From assembly GCA_002707985.1 (NCBI GenBank), contig PAOI01000006.1, forward strand, positions 27,385 through 69,698: 42,314 bases of DNA, read 5' to 3'. Both the position numbers and the translations under genes were made by a program. The notes under the pieces are model-generated. The model was not told the origin of the DNA. It saw only the letters and a list, made by a program, of their open reading frames with translations, and made no database searches. Source of the DNA: Sphingomonas sp. (GTDB lineage: Bacteria; Pseudomonadota; Alphaproteobacteria; Sphingomonadales; Sphingomonadaceae). The stretch's first letter is position 1. The number at the start of each line of letters is the position of its first letter. This document shows positions 36,313 through 42,314 of this stretch, one piece after another.

Positions 36313-37074
36313 TTACATCTCGGTCAGGGCGCTTTCGGTTTCCTTGATCGCGCGCGGTGTTCCGACGTCGAACCACAGACCCTGATGGACCAGCCCCCAT
36401 GCGCGCCCCGCTTCGATCGCGCGTTCCCAGAAGACATTGGTGGAAAACGGTCCTTCGGGCCAGTCGGTGATCAGCCGCGGCGACAATATCTGCACCCCCG
36501 TGAAGACAAAGGGTGCGAGCCGCCCTGCCTTGCGCCGCCCGGTGATTCGGCCATGCGCGTCGATATGGAAATCGCCCTGACCGCGATGGCTCGCCGCGCG
36601 TGCGAGCGGCACGAGCAGCAGCAGCGCGTCCATCTTTTCGTCATCCCATTGCCGCGCAAGGATGCGGATCGCGTCGGTCGGGCCGTCGATCCACAGATTG
36701 TCGCTGTTGACGCAGAGGAACGGCTTGTCGCCCAGCGCCTCGCGCGCCTGAACCAGCCCGCCGCCGGTTTCCATCAGCTGCTTGCGCTCGTCTGAAATCA
36801 CGAGCTCCATATCGTGCACGCGATTGCGCAGATGCGCCTCCAGCGCGTCGGCCAGATAGTGGACGTTCACCACCGCGCGCTTGACCCCCGCCGAGCGCAG
36901 CCGATCGAACACATGGTCGATCAACGGCTTGCCAGCGACTTCGACCAGCGGCTTGGGGCGCGTCGCGGTGAGCGGGCGCATGCGCTTGCCCAATCCCGCC
37001 GCCATCACCATCGCCGTTTCGGGCACCGTGCCGCCGGGATCGGGGCGCAGCGAAAGCGTGTGGGCAGTGGTCAT
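36313..37074 (-). CDS. murU: N-acetylmuramate-1-phosphate uridylyltransferase
   Basis: A 253-residue sugar-nucleotidyltransferase. The nucleotide-binding signature is MAAGLGKRMRPLT at 24-36 with K41-P. VNSDN supplies the metal-binding Asp and GLWFDVGTP the C-terminal part. Beside the AmgK-like kinase, with which it overlaps by ATGA, it is best read as MurU, which makes UDP-MurNAc from MurNAc-1-phosphate in the peptidoglycan recycling bypass. On sequence alone it could be a mannose-1-phosphate guanylyltransferase. The 20 residues before the signature may be a start-site artefact. Confidence 0.85.
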   Translation of the reverse strand: MTTAHTLSLRPDPGGTVPETAMVMAAGLGKRMRPLTATRPKPLVEVAGKPLIDHVFDRLRSAGVKRAVVNVHYLADALEAHLRNRVHDMELVISDERKQLMETGGGLVQAREALGDKPFLCVNSDNLWIDGPTDAIRILARQWDDEKMDALLLLVPLARAASHRGQGDFHIDAHGRITGRRKAGRLAPFVFTGVQILSPRLITDWPEGPFSTNVFWERAIEAGRAWGLVHQGLWFDVGTPRAIKETESALTEM

Positions 37075-38054
37075 TTACTGGCAAGCTCCATCGGGTCGCC
37101 GCGCAGATGCGCGGGAATGTTCGCGTCGAACCATTCGGCAACCGGCTTAAGCGCGGGATGCGACAAATCGCGGTCAAGATAGCGCCAGACGCGCGGACAC
37201 AGCGTCGGATAGCGCTGTTTACCGTCGCGCTGCCAAAGCCGGGTAAAAATCCCGACGATCTTGGCATTCCGCTGCGCGCCGAGCACATGATAGGCGATGT
37301 CGAATGCGTCGCCCGCGCCGGTAATCCGGCGATACCGGTCGAGCATCGCGGTTTCCAGATCGGCGGGCACGTCGCGCCGGGCATCCTGCAGCAACGAGAC
37401 CAGATCATAGGCCGGATGACCCGCCAGCGCGTCCTGAAAATCGAGCAGGCCGAGCGTCTCACTGCCTTCGATCAGCATGATGTTTTCGGCATGATAATCG
37501 CGCAGCACCGTTACCGGCGTCGCTTCGCGTACGGGGGTAAGCACTTCCTCCCACGCGGCGCGATATCCCGCGATATCGGCCTCAATCCCCAACACCGGGC
37601 AATACCATTCGGTGAGCAGCGCCGCCTCACGATGATATTCGGCATCGTTATAGGGACGCACCGGCGCAGCTTCATGCCGGTGCAACCGGACCAGCAGATC
37701 GACCGCCGCTTCATAGAGCCGCAGTTCGCTTTCCGGCGCGGCATCGACGGTCTCGCGCATTCGCGCGTCACCGAAATCCTGAAGCAGCACCAGCCCCTGT
37801 TCGAGATCCTCGCCCAGAATCTCCGGCGCGGCAAAACCCTTCCCGGTCAGCCAGCGGGCAATGTCGATAAACGGTCGCGGATCTTCATGCGGGGGCGGCG
37901 CATCCATCAAAATCGCGCTGCGATCATGGTCGATGATGCGAAAATAGCGCCGGAACGACGCGTCCCCTGCCAGTGGCAGGATCTGCGCCTGAGCCCATCC
38001 GATATCAGAGAGGAACGCGGGCGCGGCGGCGGGCGGATTCATATCGATTGCCAT
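37071..38054 (-). CDS. amgK: Anomeric MurNAc/GlcNAc kinase (APH family)
   Basis: A 327-residue aminoglycoside-phosphotransferase-fold kinase. The catalytic loop is LRDYHAEN with D186, H188 and N191, and the magnesium-binding DFQD is at 205-208. LPLAGDASFRRYFRI is the N-lobe glycine-rich segment. With MurU it converts recycled MurNAc to UDP-MurNAc without MurA, a route known to give intrinsic fosfomycin tolerance in Pseudomonas and Caulobacter. The start at 38052-38054 is set by GGAGGG four bases upstream. It overlaps the end of tsaE by 16 bases and murU by 4. Confidence 0.9.
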   Translation of the reverse strand: MAIDMNPPAAAPAFLSDIGWAQAQILPLAGDASFRRYFRIIDHDRSAILMDAPPPHEDPRPFIDIARWLTGKGFAAPEILGEDLEQGLVLLQDFGDARMRETVDAAPESELRLYEAAVDLLVRLHRHEAAPVRPYNDAEYHREAALLTEWYCPVLGIEADIAGYRAAWEEVLTPVREATPVTVLRDYHAENIMLIEGSETLGLLDFQDALAGHPAYDLVSLLQDARRDVPADLETAMLDRYRRITGAGDAFDIAYHVLGAQRNAKIVGIFTRLWQRDGKQRYPTLCPRVWRYLDRDLSHPALKPVAEWFDANIPAHLRGDPMELASK

Positions 38055-38482
38055 CGCGCCCTCCATGCCTCCGGCACCTGCGCTGTCAAGGACCGCGTGC
38101 CATCGGGCAGCGTCGTTAACGATAGTTGCAGCGCGTCAGCCCATGCCGATGCGTCGAGCCGCTCGGGCCATTCGACGAGCAGCAGCGAATCATATCGCGC
38201 ATCGTCGAGCCCGAGTTCTTCCGCCTCTTCGGGGTCTTCGATGCGATAGAGATCGACGTGCAGCACCGGAAAGCGCACTTCGGGCGGATCATAGGGCTGG
38301 ACGATCGCATAGCTGGGCGACGGCGCCTCCTCCGCCAGTCCAAGCGCGGCGAGCAAGCCACGCGCGATACTCGTCTTGCCCGCACCCAGCGGCCCCGAAA
38401 GCGTGATGACATCGCCCGGTTGCGCAACACCGGCGAGTTTCGCTCCAAGCGCGAGCGACGCATCCAGGTCGGTCAGGATCAT
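38039..38482 (-). CDS. tsaE: tRNA threonylcarbamoyladenosine biosynthesis ATPase TsaE
   Basis: A 147-residue P-loop protein of the TsaBDE complex, needed for t6A37 on ANN-decoding tRNAs, which include the tRNA-Asn encoded in this window. Walker A is GPLGAGKTS, the switch strand is HVDLYRIED, and LLVEWPERL is the conserved W-containing segment. The ATG overlaps the divL stop codon by ATGA. Length is normal. Confidence 0.95.
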   Translation of the reverse strand: MILTDLDASLALGAKLAGVAQPGDVITLSGPLGAGKTSIARGLLAALGLAEEAPSPSYAIVQPYDPPEVRFPVLHVDLYRIEDPEEAEELGLDDARYDSLLLVEWPERLDASAWADALQLSLTTLPDGTRSLTAQVPEAWRARWQSI

Positions 38483-40821
38483 TTGCGCGGCAGTTCGACG
38501 ATCACCATCGTCCCCTCGCCTTCCTCCGACACGAGCTGGATCGTGCCGCGATGCGCCTCGACAAACTGGCGGGCGAGCGGCAGCCCGAGGCCCAGCGCAC
38601 GTTCGCCGCTGCGCGACGTTGCGGCATGCGCGAACCGGTCGAACGCGCGCGCCTGCGCATCCTCAGACATGCCGGGGCCATCGTCCGAAACGACGATCCG
38701 GGCGCGTTTGTCATCGCCATCCAGGTGGAGCAGCACGCGGCCCTTTTCAGGCGTGCCGCTGATCGCGTGGCGCAGCAGATGCTCCACCACTTGCCGCAGC
38801 CGCCGTTGCTCGCCCGTGACCGAGCCTGCCGATCCCTGAACCTCGACCGCCAGATCGATCCGCTTTTCCCGCGCGAGCGGCGCAATCGCTTCGGCTGCGG
38901 CATTGGCGACAAGTTCGAGATCGACGGCCTTGCGCTCGATCGGCGCATCTTCGTTTTGCGTGAGATCGAGCACATCGTCGATCAGCCCGCCGAGCCGTTC
39001 GACCGACATCAGGATCGATTCGACATATTCGGTACCGCTCTCGCTCAATGTGCCGGTGTAGCCGCCATGCAGCATTTCGGCGAAGCCCTTGATCGAGGTC
39101 AGCGGCGTGCGCAGTTCGTAGCTCATATTCGCCACGAACGCCGTCTTCACTCTGTCCGCTGCCTCCAGCGCCTCGTTGCGGTCGCGCAGCGCGCGTTCAA
39201 TGCGATGCCGGTCGCTGGTGTCGAGCATCGTGAACAACGCATTGCCGTCTGGCAGCGGAACCGCGGCGATTTCGAAATGGCGCCCGTCCTTGAGTACGAT
39301 CGAACCGCCGCGCTGCTGCCGGTCGGTGGCGGCAAAACGGACCAGATCGCCGATCAGCTTGGCGCTTTCCGGACGGGCAAGCCGCGGCGCGATGTCGCGC
39401 GTCAGCGTCGGAATCTGCGGATGCCCGTCGAGGAATTCCTCCTCGAACCCCCATACTGCGCGGAACTTGCGGTTCCACAGCTGCAACCGTCCCTTGGCGA
39501 ACACTGCAACGGCCTCGGCAAGGCTGTCGATCATCGCGGTGCGCACCTGCTGCATCTCGCCATGTTCGCGCTGGAGCTGGAACTGCTGGGTCTGATCCTC
39601 GAAGATCAGCAGCAACCCGCCTTCAGGCAAAGGCTGGGCAACGACGCGCAGATGCGTGCCGCCAAGCACCGTCCAGATCTCTTCCACCGGCTCGGGCGAC
39701 ATGAACCATTCTCGGCGCTCATCCTTCCATGCCGGGAAATCGCGCACATCGGGAAGCCGGTTCGCTTCGCGCATCCGCTCGAGCACGCGATCGAATTCGG
39801 GCCGGTCGGCGAGCCATTCATTCTTCATCGCGAACATGCGACGGAAGGGCTGGTTGGTGAAGACAAGCCCGCGATCGGGCGCGAATTGCGCCACGCCCGA
39901 GGACAGCCGGTCGAGCATCGCGCGCTGCGCCTCATTGGCGCGCTTGATGCCGCCGCGCGCCTGTTCCAGATCCTCGACATCGATTGCAAAGCCGGCGACC
40001 CCGCCGGTGGGCAGCGGGATATCGTGGAGCCGCAACATCCGGCGCGCGCCGTCGATCGTGGCGGGCATGGCCGCCACCTGTGGCTCCTGCGTATCGCGCG
40101 CGATCGCGGCGTTGGCGAGCGGCCCGCCCAGCCCCGCGCCCTCGACCAGTTCGAGCCCGCGCGTCACGACATCTTCGGAATCCTTGCCCTCGACGGCGCG
40201 GACATAGGCAGTGTTGACCATCAACAGCCTCAGGTCGGCGCCGCGATACCACATCGGGATCGGCGCCGCTTCGATCAGCGCCTGCAATGCGTCGAACGCA
40301 GTGCGCAGCCGATTGGCATCGCGCTGAAGACGGGCAATCTCATTCTGGCTCTCGGTAGCATCGAGGAACCAGAGGATGACGCCGCCCGGCGCATGCATCG
40401 CTTCGGGTGCGCGCACGCCGACCACGATCAGCGCGCGTTCCGAATCCTTCGCACGCACGGTCATATGGAACGGCTTGGCGGCTTTCTGCGCGGCAGTGAC
40501 GTGATCCGAAAGCGCCTTGGCCTGATCTTCCGGCAATCCGCCGTCGCGCGCGACAAGCTCGGACAGGTCGCGCGGCAGATTGTCGAGCCCAAGCCAGTCG
40601 GCAAGCCGCCGCGAGGTTTCGACACGCCCATCCGCACGCACCACCATCGCTTGAGCAGGCGATCCGGCGACCAGCATTTCGAGCCGATTGTTCAGATCGT
40701 GCGTCGCCCGCGCATCGGCACGCGCGCGCAACCCGGCGAACAGCGTGCCGGTCGCGATCACGACCAGCAACGCGATCACCGCACCCGCGATTGCCATTGC
40801 CGTCTGGGAAACTTCGATCAA
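38479..40821 (-). CDS. divL: DivL-type PAS sensor pseudokinase (Tyr at the phospho-acceptor site)
   Basis: A 780-residue membrane-anchored protein. One N-terminal helix (about 9-32) is followed by several PAS-like domains (about 40-540) and a histidine-kinase-like core. The dimerisation helix reads FVANMSYELRTPLTSIKGF: Y568 stands where kinases have His (codon at 39118-39120, TAC). The ATPase region keeps SDDGPGM and ALGLGLPLARQFVEAHRG, but the N-box is HLLRHA. In Caulobacter DivL, with the same Tyr, reads DivK and controls CckA and so CtrA. Length, Tyr and the downstream tsaE-amgK-murU-addBA genes fit that protein. The start codon is TTG; an ATG eight codons later is the alternative. Confidence 0.88.
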   Translation of the reverse strand: MIEVSQTAMAIAGAVIALLVVIATGTLFAGLRARADARATHDLNNRLEMLVAGSPAQAMVVRADGRVETSRRLADWLGLDNLPRDLSELVARDGGLPEDQAKALSDHVTAAQKAAKPFHMTVRAKDSERALIVVGVRAPEAMHAPGGVILWFLDATESQNEIARLQRDANRLRTAFDALQALIEAAPIPMWYRGADLRLLMVNTAYVRAVEGKDSEDVVTRGLELVEGAGLGGPLANAAIARDTQEPQVAAMPATIDGARRMLRLHDIPLPTGGVAGFAIDVEDLEQARGGIKRANEAQRAMLDRLSSGVAQFAPDRGLVFTNQPFRRMFAMKNEWLADRPEFDRVLERMREANRLPDVRDFPAWKDERREWFMSPEPVEEIWTVLGGTHLRVVAQPLPEGGLLLIFEDQTQQFQLQREHGEMQQVRTAMIDSLAEAVAVFAKGRLQLWNRKFRAVWGFEEEFLDGHPQIPTLTRDIAPRLARPESAKLIGDLVRFAATDRQQRGGSIVLKDGRHFEIAAVPLPDGNALFTMLDTSDRHRIERALRDRNEALEAADRVKTAFVANMSYELRTPLTSIKGFAEMLHGGYTGTLSESGTEYVESILMSVERLGGLIDDVLDLTQNEDAPIERKAVDLELVANAAAEAIAPLAREKRIDLAVEVQGSAGSVTGEQRRLRQVVEHLLRHAISGTPEKGRVLLHLDGDDKRARIVVSDDGPGMSEDAQARAFDRFAHAATSRSGERALGLGLPLARQFVEAHRGTIQLVSEEGEGTMVIVELPRK

Positions 40822-40975
40822 TTCGTGCTGCTCCGGCGCATGCTGCTCATGTCCTTAGGACAAGCGAGGCGGGCGCGGGAAGCCGGTAAAGGAAAGTTCC
40901 ACAAGTTCCTTCGCCAGCGCAGTCCTGTGGCAGACTGGCGACCGAGGCAAGCACGCCCCGCGGCCCAAACGAAAT

Positions 40976-41007
40976 CGGGGCGTGGCACCGATTGGTGCCA
41001 CGCCCCG
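40976..41007. terminator. Intrinsic terminator downstream of ahcY
   Basis: A 14-bp perfect stem (CGGGGCGTGGCACC with its complement, four-base loop GATT) lies 23 bases after the ahcY stop on the minus strand. It is followed there by GATTTCGTTT, a modest U-tract. It separates ahcY from the divL promoter region in 40822-40975. Confidence 0.8.
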
Positions 41008-41030
41008 TTCGTTCCGGCTATCGCCCGAAA

Positions 41031-42314
41031 TCAATACCGATAATGATCGGGTTTGAAGGGGCCTTGGACGGGGACGCCGATATAGGCGGCCTGTTTGGGG
41101 CTGAGGGTGGTGAGTTTGACGCCGAGCTTGTCGAGGTGGAGCGCAGCGACCTTTTCGTCGAGATGCTTGGGCAGGACATAGACGTCGTTCTTATATTCGT
41201 CCGACTTGGTCCACAGTTCGATCTGCGCCAGCGTCTGGTTGGTGAAGCTCGAGCTCATCACGAAGCTGGGGTGGCCGGTCGCGCAGCCCAGATTGACCAG
41301 GCGCCCCTTGGCCAGGACGATGATCTTGTTGCCTTCGGGGAACTCGACCTCGTCGACCTGTGGCTTGATCTCGGTCCACTTATAGTTGCTGAGGCCCGAA
41401 ATCTGGATCTCGCTGTCGAAATGGCCGATGTTGCACACGATCGCCATGTTCTTCATCGCCTTCATGTGATCGGCGGTGATCACATCGGCGTTGCCGGTGG
41501 CAGTGACGAAGATGTCGGCGCGCTTCACCGCGTCTTCCATCGTCACGACCTCATAGCCTTCCATCGCCGCCTGCAGCGCGCAGATCGGATCGATTTCGGT
41601 GACGAGCACGCGCGCGCCGCCGTTGCGAAGGCTGTCGGCCGAACCCTTGCCGACGTCGCCAAAGCCCGCGACGACCGCGACCTTGCCCGCCAGCATCACG
41701 TCGGTCGCGCGACGGATCGCGTCGACCAGCGATTCCTTGCAGCCATAAAGGTTGTCGAACTTCGACTTGGTCACGCTGTCATTGACGTTGATCGCCGGGA
41801 AGGGAAGCTTGCCTGCCTTCGACAGATGATAGAGGCGGTGCACGCCCGTGGTCGTCTCTTCGCTGACACCCTTGATGTTCTTCACTGTCTGGGTGAGGTA
41901 GCCCGGCTTCTTCGCAATGAACGCCTTGAGCGCCCGCTGCATCTCCACCTCTTCCTCATTCTCCGGCTCGGGCAGGCTCTCGCCCGCTTCGACCCGCGCG
42001 CCCCACAGCGCGAACATCGTCGCGTCGCCGCCATCGTCGAGGATCATGTTGCAGGTCTCGTCCCCCCAATCGAAGATCGAGCCGACATAGTCCCAATATT
42101 CGGCGATGCTCTCGCCCTTCACCGCGAACACCGGAACGCCCGTCTCGGCAATCGCGGCGGCGGCATGATCCTGCGTCGAGAAGATGTTGCACGTCGCCCA
42201 GCGCACGCTCGCGCCCAGCGCCGTCAGCGTCTCGATCAGCACCGCGGTCTGGATCGTCATGTGCAGCGACCCGGTGATCCGCGCGCCCTTCAGCGGCTGC
42301 GCAGCGCCATATTC
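41031..42314 (-). CDS. ahcY: S-adenosylhomocysteine hydrolase, partial at the N-terminus
   Basis: 427 codons of AhcY, cut by the right edge. It cleaves S-adenosylhomocysteine to adenosine and homocysteine with bound NAD, in the activated methyl cycle. [18 protein letters not shown] is the first readable segment, followed by [17 protein letters not shown]. The NAD site is [38 protein letters not shown] holds the catalytic Lys and Asp region, and the chain ends in the conserved PDHYRY. The insertion rich in acidic residues (about [25 protein letters not shown]) is of the type found in long bacterial forms. The true start lies outside the window. Confidence 0.97.
   Translation of the reverse strand, partial: EYGAAQPLKGARITGSLHMTIQTAVLIETLTALGASVRWATCNIFSTQDHAAAAIAETGVPVFAVKGESIAEYWDYVGSIFDWGDETCNMILDDGGDATMFALWGARVEAGESLPEPENEEEVEMQRALKAFIAKKPGYLTQTVKNIKGVSEETTTGVHRLYHLSKAGKLPFPAINVNDSVTKSKFDNLYGCKESLVDAIRRATDVMLAGKVAVVAGFGDVGKGSADSLRNGGARVLVTEIDPICALQAAMEGYEVVTMEDAVKRADIFVTATGNADVITADHMKAMKNMAIVCNIGHFDSEIQISGLSNYKWTEIKPQVDEVEFPEGNKIIVLAKGRLVNLGCATGHPSFVMSSSFTNQTLAQIELWTKSDEYKNDVYVLPKHLDEKVAALHLDKLGVKLTTLSPKQAAYIGVPVQGPFKPDHYRY

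Noticed and set aside
34966..36795. A 609-codon plus-strand frame opposite addB and murU.
   Set aside because: It spans the boundary of two real genes on the other strand and has no recognisable domain.
38551..41043. An 830-codon plus-strand frame opposite divL.
   Set aside because: It is the mirror of a well-supported gene, with shadow-like composition. It continues through the intergenic terminator, as a chance frame would.
1..42314. Prophage, insertion sequence, CRISPR array or toxin-antitoxin module.
   Set aside because: I looked for transposase and integrase motifs, regular spacer repeats and small paired genes and found none. Base composition and gene style are even throughout.

Overview
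The window is a GC-rich stretch of bacterial chromosome that reads as an alphaproteobacterium, most likely a sphingomonad (Sphingomonas, Sphingopyxis or a relative). This is inferred from several signs: a DivL-type pseudokinase heading a tsaE-amgK-murU-addB-addA-trxA run, an SdhE-mfd neighbourhood, a CC0125/CC1285-type lipoprotein, a LexA site of the alphaproteobacterial direct-repeat form, a nitronate-monooxygenase family protein of sphingomonad type, and a palindromic intergenic repeat of a style I recall from sphingomonad genomes. Nearly all of the sequence is ordinary core chromosome. There is no prophage, insertion sequence, CRISPR array or rRNA operon.

Layout. 1-722 (minus): a small membrane protein translationally coupled to a prepilin peptidase that runs off the left edge. 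862-2049 (plus): a thiolase. 2066-4754 (minus): a secreted SH3 protein, a class I glutamine amidotransferase and a nitronate-monooxygenase-like flavoprotein. 4925-6557 (plus): tyrS and a PilZ protein. 6565-8895 (minus): recG and a 68-residue protein. 9108-14544 (plus): sdhE, a palindromic repeat, mfd and a globin-coupled chemoreceptor. 14579-16540 (minus): a composite GGDEF/EAL protein. 16647-18412 (plus): moaA and nadK. Two different tRNA-Asn genes follow in tandem (18481-18651).

18729-21384 (plus): a DNA-repair cassette made of a radical SAM/helix-hairpin-helix protein and a DUF4130-UdgX fusion, headed by a perfect GAAC-N7-GAAC LexA box that overlaps the likely -10 element and ends two bases before the start codon. 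21540-22103: a lipoprotein and a strong terminator. 22188-27086 (minus): secA, a small membrane protein and two secreted proteins, one with a TonB C-terminal domain. 27294-29466 (plus): argJ, a glutathione S-transferase and a small SEC-C zinc-motif gene broken by three apparent single-T insertions, each at a TTTC. 29505-40821 (minus): trxA and the operon divL-tsaE-amgK-murU-addB-addA, which joins cell-cycle signalling, tRNA modification, peptidoglycan recycling and double-strand-break repair. 41031-42314 (minus): ahcY, cut by the right edge.

The items most worth a second look are the triply frame-disrupted SEC-C gene (29218-29466), the LexA-controlled and apparently leaderless radical SAM-UdgX operon (18711-21384), the DivL protein with Tyr in place of the phospho-accepting His, the globin chemoreceptor with an altered signalling tip, and the pair of tRNA-Asn genes with compensated stem differences. 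DNA repair genes are frequent here (recG, mfd, addAB, the UdgX cassette), but only the UdgX cassette shows a LexA site that I could see.
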